Below the pieces are notes generated by a model. The model was not told where the DNA came from. It did not search any database and saw only the letters and a program-made list of their open reading frames with translations. Shown piece by piece: positions 46,823 through 56,815 of a stretch of DNA of 64,000 nt; position 1 is the stretch's first letter, and each line of letters begins with the position of its first letter. The translations under genes were made by a program, and so were the position numbers. The DNA comes from Hofstenia miamia (lineage: Eukaryota > Xenacoelomorpha > Acoela): assembly GCA_004352715.1 (NCBI GenBank), contig SCFE01000098.1, forward strand, positions 144,503 to 208,502, given 5' to 3'.

Positions 46823-49800
46823 GTTATAATAATAAATCATACTCTTACACTTTTATATGTACATACAAAAATATATGAACTTCTCTACTAGTAGTTTTTC
46901 AAATATTTGTAAAATATAAAACTGGCAGTTTAACCCTTTTCTGACCACTGTTCATTACATTGAACAAGATAAAAAACTGAAAAAGCTAAGTCAAATTTTA
47001 GGGAAAATCTGTTTTAGTGGGTTATGTCATGGCGCCTATGCCAAAAATCAAATAATTTTTTTGCAGTTTGTTGTTGCGATTTATATGTTGTTAAACAATT
47101 AATTTTTATTCAACCTAAGCTGAAAAGTTTCAATTTTAAAATTATTTTTTAGAAATGCTATTAACTACTGCTATATATATTCGCTTAATATACATTATAA
47201 TGACCAAAAATCTATGGGCTTTGATCATTCCAGTGAACATAAATATTTATAAAAATGAGGGGCTTGCCAGGGTTCATCACAATGAACATAGCGATTTTCC
47301 CACTAAAATAAATTTATATTTATTTTTCAATTATCAAATGCTTTTTGACATATATTTATCAAGAAAAATAGCCATATTTAAAAAATCAACTAACATACAA
47401 TTTTGGCCAGAAAAGGGTTAATTTAAAACTAAAATATTTTTTACGCTTCCAACACTGCATAGCGCAAAACACACAGAAATGATAAAGTCTATGAAGGAAA
47501 ATATTGCAAATACTTGCGAAAGATTTGCTAACTATTTAAGACATGTGTACATTTGTTTTCATGCATTGAATACCAAAGATCAACTTAATCTAGCGTGATA
47601 ATCTTGAATCATTTACGCGCAAATTCCACTAAAGTTAAATTTTAACTTTATCAAAATTTTGCTTATGAAATTTTTCAATTGTATATCCTGGTCTCAATAT
47701 ATACCAGACTTGTCAAAGAGCCGAAATTTCTGGGCTCGGCTCGGCTCGTTTTAATTTTGAGTAAGTTCGTCTCGGTTCGGCTCGCCGTCCCGTGAGGCTC
47801 GTTTCGGCTCGACACTTTTTTTAAAAATATTGCGCTCTCATAATTTTTTACATAGCTCTTCCTATTATTTAATAAAGATTTCTAAAATAAGATTATAGGA
47901 AAAACATACAGAATGAAAAAATAAGAAAAATCTACATAATCAAATTAACAAGCAGTCCTATGCATTTTATTTGCTTAAGAACGGCTCGTTTTGGGCTTGT
48001 TGTATATCCAATACTTTGTTCAAGCTCGGCTCGGCTCTTTAGAAGCTTGGCTCGTTGACAAGTCTGATATATACACTGAAATTATACTTAAAAATCTTTT
48101 TAAAATTTAATATTTGTATTTTTATACTGTATACATTCTTTTAGTTTGGTTACTAATTCTAAATGCTTAAAAGTAAAGGGCGTGGTAAATTCAATTGAAT
48201 TAAATTAGTAAACAACTTCCGCATATGGAGGAAACAAGGTTTCCCCAAAGCTAAGCCAAAGGATTTGGTTATCTAACTAACGTGTACACTTCAATCCACT
48301 GTTTGTTATTCATTTAATCACTAAACGTGTCTATTGCATTGCATGTGAAACTCTGCTTTATGCATGACAGGCCTTTAATAATTTCCTCAAGATATTTTGT
48401 AATTGAGGTTACAAGACAGTGCAAATTTGTTCATTTAGATTTTCAAAAAAACTAATCATTATTTGCTATCTCAACTTATTTCACGATTAATTATCAGTTC
48501 CAAAATTTTATAGAGGTGACTGACGGAACGTAATAAATATATTTGGCATTAGCAATAGAAATTAATGAAAATTATAAAGACTTTTTTTAACTATATCAAA
48601 TGTACGTAATTATGTAGAATGTTGTACACAATATAAAATTATATGTATGTGCATACAGCATGCCATCATCACTAGTTATTTTCAATGAGAAAAATCTCGC
48701 TTTGATTTTTAGAAGTACCTTAGTTTGTAACTATAACGTTGTGTTTTTGAGAATGGTATACTGACATGCTTTTGCAATTTATCTACCATTCTATAGATGT
48801 GCAACTTTTAGAAGAGAATAACACATGGTACTACAGTGAATACGATTTTTCCAATATCACAAAAGGTGACAAAGTTTTTATCAGATTAAGCTTTTCAGAG
48901 TTAGCGATGGAATTTCCAGTAACAATCAACATATCCGGTTTAACAGTAAAAATGGAAGGTTAGTCTTAGCATATCTTTACAATATTTTTGTTATTTATTA
49001 AGCGAGTACGTTGTACAAAACATGTTTTCATTAACATCGGAAGTTGTAGAAGCAATGCTATTTTGTTAAGATATAATACCACGAAATTTTGCTTAAATTT
49101 TAAAACATTCAAAAATCATTTTTTGTTGTATTCTAATTTAACTTTGAGCTATTACATGGTTTTTCAGATTGACTAAAAATCCCCTTAGAAACGCTCTCAG
49201 TAAATTTAAATGCCAAAGATATCATCGAGTGCAATAATTTTTTTTGTAATTTTGGTGGTCTTTTATGAAAAGTACTTAGGTAGTGAACGAGAATTTTGTA
49301 CACAATTCTTACTTTTCTTGAACAAGCTAACATAGAAACGTATACGACACCACATCCTTCAAAATTTGATAGCTATAATTCACTGGTACTTAAATTTCTA
49401 TTTCACTGTATAAATCTGATATAATAGTATGAAATATTATAGATATTTATCATTTGGAATTGCTTTCTATTTTTTTTGGTTCTGAGGATTGATTCTAAGT
49501 GTGCAAAACCATAATCCATAAAACTTTGTCATTGCATATTATTTCTTTAAAAAACAGTTATTTTTCAAAAATCATATGTTGTGATATACCACCTCAATAT
49601 TGAGTGCATACTATTCCGTGCCTTGATGTATGGGTAGTGCGTATATTATAAAATGAATTCAAAGGATTAGCAAGAATATGTCAAATGCTTAGGTCTCCTA
49701 TAAATTCTGTGCTTTTTCTTTATTCCAAAATATTAGGTTCTTGCTATAAAGAAAGTGCAAGTAAATATTCAGTACATATAATTGTACATGTAGCTACATG

Positions 49801-52649
49801 TATGCGTACGCACATTTCTTAAATTTTATGAATGTTTATTAATGAATTATTGCATGAAGTTTAGAATAAAAGTATATTTAGAATCATCAAAGCCTATTGT
49901 TGCAAAACTCACTGATCAAAATAATAGTACAAGGTTTTATCATGTTGAAATAACATCGTTGGTCGACCGTATCGTGAGTAAACCAAAACATTACAAAGGT
50001 CTCACTTTTAGAATTTCATCACAAGGGAAGGATTTTTCAGACGGGTTCTTTACTGCTCCTGTAAATATTTTTTATTTTCTACATACATGTATACTGTACA
50101 ATTATCTAGATCAATAATTAATGAATACGCGTGTAGATGTATTTCATTTGAAAATTATACTTACATATTTTAATCAACAAATTCATATTCGGAAACATCA
50201 TTGTTGTTAACCTTAACCCTATATATACTGGGCCTTTTTGGCTTAGCCAAAAGGTAGTCTTGCTCATTTGGAGTTGATTTGAAGAGAAAAAAATCCGTAG
50301 GCACTTGCAGGTAGCCACAACCTGTCTCTTATACACATCNACATACATGTATACTGTACAATTATCTAGATCAATAATTAATGAATACGCGTGTAGATGT
50401 ATTTCATTTGAAAATTATACTTACATATTTTAATCAACAAATTCATATTCGGAAACATCATTGTTGTTAACCTTAACCCTATATATACTGGGCCTTTTTG
50501 GCTTAGCCAAAAGGTAGTCTTGCTCATTTGGAGTTGATTTGAAGAGAAAAAAATCCGTAGGCACTTGCAGGTAGCCACAACAGGTGGTTTTCAATGTTGG
50601 AGTCTTCAAAAATCGTCTTTTTTGGAAATTTTCTATACACTCAAAATTGAGTTTTTTGTTCCTGAATTGGGAAAAATTTAATTTTGTTTGCTCAGAGAGG
50701 TAAAATTATAGTACAAGTTCAATAGAACAATGGATTTAAACAATAGATATTGTTAGGTTTCTGTAAAAGTCAAACTCATAACATGAAATACTGTCACAGT
50801 GACCTTTGAAAATCACCATTTTCGCCGAAAAACCACAACACGAAACGTAATGAAATCAACGTAGTTCAACTCAGTAGTAAAAAATATGAAAAGTCACCAA
50901 AAATTGAGCAGCGGAAGTTCTGCCAAAAAGTTATGCCCAAAAATCTATCAGAGGTGGAATAATCCGCCCCGGTATAAATAGGGTTAAACTGAAAATGTCC
51001 TTTATAAGGACAAAGTGTTTTACTACATTTTCAAACAATTTTCTCCTGCTATGAAATTTGTAAATCCTAAGATATTGACAAATCCATTGGGGAACTTAAT
51101 CGAACGAAATTTTGAAATTGTCTATTGTTATTGCTGAAGTACTTGAAAATATTCAAGATTTTTCATTGAAAATTAAAATTTTTTTAAAAATTTTGAATTC
51201 TCACGATTTCTAATGTTCAGGTAATCAACAGGTCAAAAGCGAATTGGATCAACAACTAGCCTTAGATGATTCTTTTTATGTAGATAACTACCAAAGAACA
51301 GCGCCTCATCTAGGGTTAACTACGACATTGAAAGAAAAAACACACCTTTATCTCTTGATCTTTTTAGATTTTAGACATCTCTATTAGTTTGCAAACTATA
51401 CGCTTAATCAACATTTACTCGATGAATGTAGAAAATTTTTTGTGTTGTTTTGAAAGCTTATGTTTCAATACTTTCTTGTTCAAAGCCATTGTAATTTGCT
51501 ATGCAAGCCCTGCATTTCATTTCCAGTTTGCAATGAATACGCGTAAATATATACTGTAGAGCCAGAGTTGGAACCGGCCGAAAGTTTCATTTTATTTACA
51601 TTACTCTATGTATATATAATTTTAATTTAGGAAATTAAGCATGTTGTTATAAAGAGCTGAAGTAAAATAACCAAATTTCAAACTATTATAACTACTGTAT
51701 ATTTGTAGCAAAATATATGTTGATGTTTCCTCTATATAGATTCTTTAACGGCAATCGGTTTTTCATTTTTCAGTGAATTTAATTGTGAACGCTCAAGTTG
51801 GTTTAACTAGTTTATGTTGGTAAAATAGTTACAATATATACAACTAAAAATAGCATCATATATCATTATTATGGTTTACATATCTGTGATACTTAATCTT
51901 AGCATTGAAAATTAAATAAGTAAACAAATAATCATATGTATACTTTTTCTGATAATCCAAAAAATAACTACTTCTCTAATAGAATCTCTAATCTTTTCAA
52001 ATGCCCTTTGCAGTCGAATGTGTTCACAATCGAAAATCTTTCCAATATGTTTTAAACTACTCTTCCAATTTTAAGAAAAATAGAAGGGTTTTGTTTGTTA
52101 TAACCAATATGATTATTGATGTTCTTGATATTATAAAGATATTTGAAATGCTTGTATTTTTCTGAATACTTGTTACCACACACTCGACCTTAAACCGTGA
52201 TGAATTTATATATGTATTTATGCATTGTATGAATTTTAGTATTTTAGGAACAAACAACTTGGATTGCGGTAAATCCACTGGATGAAGCAAGATCTAGACG
52301 TTCTATTGTAACCTCTAGAAGAATGTGTACAGATAGATCAGCAGTGACATGCTGTTTATACGAAGCTGACTTTTCAATTGATTCTGTTGGTTGGAACTAT
52401 ATTTTATCTCCATTGCGAATACCTGCTAATTATTGTCATGGTCGTTGCAACTTCAATCAAATGCGACGATCGCATGCTTCACTTATTACTGAAGGCATCT
52501 TCCCGGACGTCGATTGGGCTGCTTCAGAAGCTCGTTGTTGTATACCAAAACAATATGCCACCTTACCATTGATGTACATCGACAAAGATGGAAATCCGAA
52601 AGTCCGCAATATAGATAACTTTATAATTACTGACTGCATGTGTGCATAA
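36211..52649 (+). CDS. TGF-beta superfamily ligand, activin/myostatin-like precursor, four exons (whole gene)
   Basis: Exons 36211-36544, 48797-48958, 49873-50060 and 52248-52649 join to 1086 nt: 361 aa plus stop. The intron phases are 1, 1 and 0, all consistent, with GT/AG ends. The layout is signal peptide, prodomain with a CGKC pair, prodomain beta-rich exons, a basic site RSRR (residues 243-246), and a mature ligand of 115 residues. The mature part has nine cysteines, including an extra early Cys plus a CC pair, and the ANYCHGRC motif. This places it with activin-beta, myostatin/GDF11 or myoglianin, not BMPs, which have seven cysteines. It would be secreted as a disulfide dimer that signals through activin-type receptors and Smad2/3 (family knowledge). 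I give no symbol because the subfamily is not settled. Confidence 0.85.
36560..37575. other. Start of intron 1 of the activin-like gene, nothing else seen
   Basis: AT-rich intronic sequence with no domain-bearing frame and no clear transposon ends before 37581. Confidence 0.5.
37581..39630. mobile_element. hAT-type foldback element with Penelope-like insertion
   Basis: The tips are CAAAGATGGATGCGAGTGCG from 37581 and the complement reading CATAGATGTAAGTGGGC ending at 39630. The flanking octamers ATGCAATC and ATGCAAAC agree at 7 of 8. GC-rich subterminal words (ACCCGCACCGCGCG; GCGGGTGCGGTGC) lie inside both ends. The arms are long: 37740-37870 pairs with 39275-39400 (shared word CCGAAATATGTTAA). 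The centre is filled by a Penelope-like reverse transcriptase relic on the minus strand. The element shares its tip with the MITE at 30860-31262. Confidence 0.78.
38400..39250 (-). pseudogene. Penelope-like retroelement reverse transcriptase, broken
   Basis: On the minus strand the pieces run in order: KLHKAEILLRPIASNNRSID (fingers), YRLYSLDVKSLYTKVHLVDA (motif A, with the catalytic Asp), AAMGNFLRPTKK (motif B, normally GSPLSP), ARYVDDILV (motif C, YVDD), then LPFLTINIER and SYYNKPTETN, where Penelope elements usually have PFLDV and VYRKPT-T. This order and the late RKPT-type block are diagnostic for Penelope-like elements. At least four frame breaks occur. A GIY-YIG nuclease was not clearly seen. 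Confidence 0.85.
39635..40585. other. Intronic interval, nothing recognised
   Basis: AT-rich, with (AT)n at about 40516-40537. The open frame 39844-40038 on the minus strand has no domain. Confidence 0.5.
40591..42061. mobile_element. Harbinger-like DNA transposon, 1.47 kb, non-coding or decayed
   Basis: The tips are GGTCCATATTCATAAAAAGT from 40591 and the complement reading GGCCCATATTCACGAAAAGT ending at 42061. The flanks are TAA and TAC, a near-match to the 3-bp TWA duplication of PIF/Harbinger elements; GGxCCxTATTCA tips are also common in that group. Inside each end are many copies of AGTATTTACTAG-like words in both orientations. No transposase or Myb-like protein is readable. Confidence 0.72.
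40935..41038. repeat. GC-rich hAT-like MITE fragment nested in the Harbinger-like element
   Basis: It starts CAGACCTAG and ends GGTCTG, with CAGAGCAGACCGCGGTTCG and GGTACGGCC inside. It stands out as a GC island within very AT-rich DNA. No 8-bp duplication was found, so the limits are tentative. Confidence 0.35.
42065..43420. other. Intronic interval with microsatellites
   Basis: (AT)n at 43077-43141, then a CT-rich tract (CTCTCTTTCTCT type) at about 43360-43400 and another (AT)n to 43423. No gene seen. Confidence 0.5.
43424..44519 (-). mobile_element. Tc1-like transposon relic
   Basis: TA flanks both ends (43422-43423, 44520-44521). The left tip CTGGGCTATCATAAGTTCTT matches the complement of the right end (GCTAGCATACGTTTTTAG), with 15 of 18 identities over the core. 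On the minus strand, 44355-44245 reads FKRGQIIGWHQCGKSNREIS, the Tc1 helix-turn-helix (RGQIVGLhkaGkS-reIA). 43760-43700 reads VAGSPDMHV then ERVWVHV, where Tc1 has WPAqSPDLNPIENVWg. The C-terminal LKATLLKDWGNMKQSIIDK also fits. Stops and frameshifts throughout; dead. Confidence 0.82.
44530..46925. other. Intronic interval, microsatellites and MITE-like fragments
   Basis: (AT)n at 44520-44546, 45772-45846 and 46787-46820. From 45070 to 45610 there are GC-rich words (GGATGCGGGTTGAACC, GGGTCGGATCGGATC, CAGAGTTGCTAACCGGG) like the ends of the hAT-type MITEs, but I cannot pair the tips. No gene seen. Confidence 0.45.
46934..47417. mobile_element. piggyBac-type MITE, TTAA-flanked
   Basis: TTAA stands on both sides (46930-46933, 47418-47421). 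The tips are CCCTTTTCTGACCA and the complement CCCTTTTCTGGCCA. Just inside each end is a small palindrome-like word around GTTCAT-ACA-TGAAC. 484 bp, no coding capacity. Confidence 0.88.
47705..48066. mobile_element. hAT-type MITE, perfect 8-bp target duplication
   Basis: ATATATAC is on both sides (47697-47704 and 48067-48074). The tips are CAGACTTGTCAAAGAGCC and the complement CAGACTTGTCAACGAGCC. The subterminal parts are tandem GGCTC units (GGGCTCGGCTCGGCTCG on the left; its complement on the right), a strong GC island in AT-rich DNA. Non-coding, 362 bp. The target itself is AT repeat, so a chance match is somewhat easier than usual, but the paired tips are nearly identical. Confidence 0.88.
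48075..48790. other. End of intron 1 of the activin-like gene
   Basis: AT-rich intronic DNA up to the exon 2 acceptor. No frame with a domain and no transposon ends recognised. Confidence 0.5.
48797..48958 (+). CDS. Activin-like gene exon 2: prodomain
   Basis: The acceptor CCATTCTATAG ends at 48796. It encodes DVQLLEENNTWYYSEYDFSN and ITKGDKVFIRLSFSELAMEF, then INISGLTVKMEG. An aromatic YYxxYDFSxI block, then a beta strand with R/L/S/F, is the usual course of the TGF-beta prodomain. It carries a possible N-glycosylation site (NNT). The donor GAAG-GTTAGT is in phase 1. Confidence 0.72.
49873..50060 (+). CDS. Activin-like gene exon 3: prodomain
   Basis: The acceptor AATAAAAG at 49872 is chosen because it is the only one nearby that keeps phase 1; its pyrimidine tract is modest, so this edge is uncertain. 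It encodes YLESSKPIVAKLTDQNNSTR, FYHVEITSLVDRIVSKP and GLTFRISS, which fits the prodomain pattern of W/F-xx-DVT-xV-xxW, then G-L-xV. The donor CCT-GTAAAT is at 50061, phase 0. A duplicated assembly artefact begins only 20 bases later, inside intron 3. Confidence 0.72.
50081..50321. repeat. Artefactual direct duplication, first copy
   Basis: These 241 bases are identical, base for base as far as I can read, to 50341-50581. Between them are an adapter and an N. The copy is thus very likely an assembly error, and the true intron 3 is about 260 bases shorter. Confidence 0.9.
50322..50339. other. Nextera/Tn5 mosaic-end adapter left in the assembly
   Basis: CTGTCTCTTATACACATC is the Tn5 mosaic-end sequence used in Nextera libraries (established knowledge). 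It is followed by a single N at 50340, where two contigs were joined. It is not native DNA. Confidence 0.97.
50341..50581. repeat. Artefactual direct duplication, second copy
   Basis: Second copy of 50081-50321. The native sequence continues from this copy into 50582 and beyond, where it completes the piggyBac-type MITE. Confidence 0.9.
50477..50983. mobile_element. piggyBac-type MITE, TTAA-flanked
   Basis: TTAA at 50473-50476 and 50984-50987. The tips are CCCTATATATACTGGGCC and the complement CCCTATTTATACCGGGGC. A near-perfect palindrome TTTTGGCTTAGCCAAAA lies about 22 bases inside the left tip. In the artefactual duplicate its left part appears again from 50217 to 50321. It lies in intron 3 of the activin-like gene and has no coding capacity. 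Confidence 0.85.
51000..52240. other. Rest of intron 3 of the activin-like gene
   Basis: No additional exon or transposon end recognised. The open frame 52057-52290 on the minus strand is antisense to the start of exon 4 and has no domain. Confidence 0.5.
52248..52649 (+). CDS. Activin-like gene exon 4: cleavage site and mature ligand
   Basis: The acceptor AGTATTTTAG ends at 52247; phase 0. The exon opens EQTTWIAVNPLDEARSRRSI; RSRR is a furin-type site and SRR follows shortly after as a second basic site. The mature domain has nine Cys (C255, C263, C264, C291, C295, C325, C326, C358, C360), with VGWNYILSPLRIPANYCHGR, a CC pair at 325-326 (dimer cysteine) and the C-terminal DCMCA. WNxxILSP and ANYC-G-C are typical of activin and myostatin ligands. 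The frame ends in TAA at 52647-52649. The domain is complete. Confidence 0.93.
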   Translation, partial: EQTTWIAVNPLDEARSRRSIVTSRRMCTDRSAVTCCLYEADFSIDSVGWNYILSPLRIPANYCHGRCNFNQMRRSHASLITEGIFPDVDWAASEARCCIPKQYATLPLMYIDKDGNPKVRNIDNFIITDCMCA

Positions 52650-52659
52650 ATAGTTCTTC

Positions 52660-54735
52660 CACATTTAAGCCCAGCATATCATTTCAATGTGCTAAGAAAG
52701 AGAAACTTGCAGTATAATTTTATTGAAATTCTTCCAATTCTATGAATTGAAAATTATTTGTAATATATATTTTGTTAACAGTTATTTCTTTATTTCTTAT
52801 TTAATGAGTTTTTGAACTCCTTGCTAAGAGATGAATGGATAAAATGCCACTTATGTAGAAGCATAGTATACTGCTGCCTCAAATATACATTTAGATAGCT
52901 CAATACATCGCTTAAAATTCTATCTCTATGTGTAAAGTGAAACAAAACAGGTTGTTCTAAGTTACTAAGAGAATCTTAAATGCGCAATTCCAGTATTTGG
53001 CATACGCATATGTCATAACGTAACACTTTCATGCTTAGAAATGTTACTGTAATGCAATAAAACATTTCAAAAAATATTCAATAATAAATTGCTTTTTTTG
53101 TAAAAAAAATAATTATACGATTCTTTGCACTAGTTTTGTTTTTCCTTATGGTCATGAATTCCACAGAAATTTCAAAGCATTGCGTTAATAAGTTAAGTGC
53201 CAATTTAGTATTGTTAAGACACTTAACAAAAAGACATTTGATATTGATTTAGTTCTGTAATGCTCAACGTACTTTAGAAACAAGAAATTGACGTTCTATT
53301 TCTAATAAACGTTTCCTTAAAATGCCACATGAGAAAATCATACATGTACATATACCAATTCATACAGTCATGGAAAATGTTGATGAATGCCAATTTTGTG
53401 AAAATTTGGTTCCAAATTTAGTTTTATTTTCTAATTGTAGCCCTTCAAAAAAACCTTTACAATATAGAATATTCGGAATTGTGCTATAGAGCGGGTTTTC
53501 TCATGCGTGATAGGCACCATTTGAAGTCCCATGGGAAAGTGTGGTGGATAATGCTATAGTTAGACTATGCGATTGGTCAGATATGATCAATCCCATTCAA
53601 AAGCATCGCCTGTTTAATCACGTGAGATCATTGGCGATGTGATGATCACAAATCAATCATTCATTGCTCAATTTCATTTGTGATTTATGTGCAGAAAACA
53701 TACTCTATCCACCCTATATTTGTGATTTATAGTGTAACATTTATTAAAACTAATTTGCATAGCACATTAAAAAGCTTTTGTCAATCCGAAATTTGTCTAA
53801 TTCCTAAATCATAAATATATACATTCTTTTTTATTTAGATATTAAAAATATATTAAAAAATACATGCTGTATCCTGAAATGTGAAGTTTTATTTGGATAT
53901 CTTTCAGATTTGCCGTGTGTGTTGTGTGAGATTTTAAATTTGTTGTGTACACAACACAACATTTTGTGTCGGAGTATAAAAGTCCAGCAGCATTACAAAA
54001 TTCCAAATTTTGTCTTTCTTCAAAAAAACTCAGTAATAAGCCCCGTTATTTTTATTCATTCAATGTAATAAAGAAAAAATTTTACAATATGCTGGAAAAC
54101 AGCAACTTTAAAATATATTTTCTGTATTTTTTATACAATTATTTTAATTAACTTAAAAATTTTAGATACAAGATCTGAATTTGGTCAAAAAAATGTCCAA
54201 AAATTAAAATATAAGTCAAATGTTGCAGTACCTTTTAGTTTTAGCTGTTCTATCGTTCTAAAATACATCAACCAAGTTAATTTTTTAAATATTGTAATCT
54301 ACGAAATACTAAAGATATCTAAAATTTGAAAACAACAAAAGATAGAGGATGCTCTCCTCCTTTGTTGGTTTTATAAAGCTGTTCCAGGTTGTGAACCATT
54401 GGGGTGTTCCTTTGAATAAAGCCACATCTGAAATTGCACACAGTCTGCTTGAATGAATTATTGGTATTTCTAGAGGAATCAAAATTGCGTTCGTCTAAAA
54501 ACTAGGTATGGAGAAAATTTGAATGTTGTTTTTAAGACAAGGAACCATTATTTTGCATAAATATATAAATATCCATAATTTCTAATTTGGCTTGTTAAAA
54601 AATATTTGAAAATGTGATGAAGAAAAATAAAACCATTGGATTTTACGACGAAGTTAAGGGAAAAATGGTTTCTCCTTTTGCCTTACGTTAACTATTAAAT
54701 GCGTTTTGGGATCCAATGTAATTTTATATGTATAT
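52660..54735. other. 3' flank of the activin-like gene
   Basis: Contains the likely 3' UTR. From about 53480 to 53720 a less AT-rich patch (GTGTGGTGGATAATGC ... CTCTATCCACCCT) may be a MITE, but I could not define its ends. No further gene seen. Confidence 0.4.
53056..53061 (+). promoter_or_regulatory. Candidate polyadenylation signal of the activin-like gene
   Basis: AATAAA about 400 bases after the stop codon. In such AT-rich DNA this hexamer is common, so the assignment is only positional. Confidence 0.35.
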
Positions 54736-54747
54736 ATATCCCTAGAA

Positions 54748-54960
54748 CCACCAAAGCAGTCATTTTGACGGCTGTTCTATGGAAATTTTGCTAGGCACTG
54801 AAGACTTTCTAATCAGACAATGGAATTTAGGAACATTGTTAAGATCAGTTTAAGATATACATTGCAGTTGCAATTATTATTTTTCATTTGATCTCAATTA
54901 AATTAGAGTTAATTAACCTTACACCGCCGACAGCCGACATTTTGATGGGTATAACACTTT
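54748..54960. repeat. Two directly repeated piggyBac-like left ends
   Basis: CCCTAGAACCACCAAAG at about 54750 and, after a TTAA near 54916, CCTTACACCGCCGACAG. Both are followed by CATTTTGA-GG. They look like two copies of the same piggyBac-type terminus in direct orientation. The second leads into an acidic frame (SDDLDRSSSDDSNEE at about 55065), the usual N-terminus of a piggyBac transposase. Confidence 0.5.
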
Positions 54961-55489
54961 CTCTAAATATATGCACGACCTGCACTTCAGGCTTTGCAAT
55001 TGTTTACATCCATAGATTCAGATGAATCAAATTGATGTGATTTTGTATATTCAGCTGTTGAAATGCATTCCGACGATTTAGATAGATCTTCATCTGATGA
55101 CAGTAATGAAGAAGTGAATGAAAATATCTCTTCCCTGCACTCAATCAGATAATCAGCCAAATTATAAGAATTTTCTTTCTAAGAATGATAGATTGGAGGG
55201 AGAAGAACAATGATCGTTTGGTACACGTCCAACTCACAACGTATTTATTGGAAACCAGAGGTTACTGCACAATCAAGAACAACTGTAGAGTTTGGAGGTC
55301 CTTTATCAAGTTTTCTCATATTTTTCGATAACTTCATCTTACATAAATTACTTTTTATGAATGAAAATTTTATTGATACAAAATATAATTACAATCTTTC
55401 AAAATCATCTACACATTTACAAAATCAAATTATTTAGTTACTATTAACATAAAATTTATAAAATTAATTATCTCAAAACAGAAGCGGAA

Positions 55490-56570
55490 AAAATTGGTCT
55501 ATCTATTAACCCTAGCAAGTGTGAAATTGTTTTTTTAGGTTCACCTGTTAATGTGAAAAAGAAAAAAAATCATGCAAGAATTCGACGAAGTATGCCCTGG
55601 CGTAAGTGAAACCTAAATAAAGGACTTAGTTATCCTTGGGGCACCAATTGGAGACAAAGCTGTTGAGAATTGTTTATCAGAGAAACTTAATACTTTCTCT
55701 AATATGGCTAAAAATTTGGAAAAAATTGACACACATTATGCTTTTTTTCTTTTAAAAAATTGTTTGCATGTGCCTAAGATGAACTATTTTTTGAGGACTG
55801 CTCCTTGTTTTCTTAAAAAGGAAATTTTAATTAAATTTGATCAATGTCTAATTGAATGTTTGAAAAAGACATGCAACATTGGGTTAAATTCTCTCGCCTC
55901 CATGCAAATACAGCTACACGTACGTCTTATTGGAATGGGTATCCCCTTCGTTGTAAATATTGCCCCTTCAGCTTATTTAGCGTCTGTGATAGGATCTTTC
56001 AAGCTAGTAAGCAATATATTGCATGGCAAGACACTTCCCGACATTTATTCTAATTCAGCCCTTCGTGCATGGCAAAACCAAATGTCCTCCACTGTTTTAC
56101 CTTGTGACTCACCTTTTCAAAAAGATTGGCTGGAACCGGTACATGAAAAAATTTTTAGTGACATCATTTCCGGATGCAACGAATGCAATAAAAAAAGATT
56201 AACCGCCTTTAAAGGCAAATTTCAAGGTTCCTGGTTGAAGGCACTGCCATCAAAATCTCTGGGTTTAAAATGTACTGACGCTCAATTTATCTCTGGCGAT
56301 AAAAGAGCAAAAGAATTTCTGTATCAATCAATAACATTGATCATTATTCAACAAAATGCTGCTTGTGTACTAGGGACTTTAGATAAACAAGAACGCATGG
56401 ACGAAATCTTTACTTTGTTGTAATTTCTAGTCAGGTTTATGACGAAGATGTTGTCATTGCGACTTGTTCAGGTTGTGCTAATAGACATTTGATCGCGGAT
56501 AACATTCAGTGGTTTTCTGATGAGAAAAGAAGTATAAAAGACATATTTGGCTAAAAAGGGGTTGCATGTG
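55490..56570 (+). pseudogene. Non-LTR-type retroelement reverse transcriptase, C-terminal part
   Basis: It begins with KIGLSINPSKCEIVFLG, the RT block after the catalytic YxDD. It then has, after a shift, DLVILGAPIGDKAVENCLSE and a 239-codon frame (55704-56423) with DTHYAFFLLKNCLHVPKMNY and FLRTAPCF. Further on, LASVIGSFKLVSNIL and KLNxWD-like spacing are seen. The blocks LGAPIG, HDALLLLR-S---PK--YLLRT-PC and A-FLGS are ones I know from a widespread invertebrate retroelement protein. The catalytic core upstream is absent. I do not assign a clade. Confidence 0.72.
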
Positions 56571-56815
56571 TCGGTAGTTATTGAAGTAAATGATTGCCAA
56601 TCACATTCGTTTCTAGCCTGAAGATGCTGTGATTTTAAATCAAGTTTAAGATCGTTTTAATGTTGGCATTGTGGAATTAACTGATGAATTGGAAGTTGCC
56701 TCATATATTCCTGTAGAAAACAAAGCTTCTTGATATTGGTTTTAACATGCATTTTTTTTGAAACTCATTTGTACTTATGTGTTCATTATTTGATGTTTAT
56801 GTTATTAAACGTTGA

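Noticed and set aside
50118-50348. Minus-strand open frame repeated at 50378-50578
   Set aside because: It is antisense to the duplicated artefact and begins in translated adapter (DVYKRQ).
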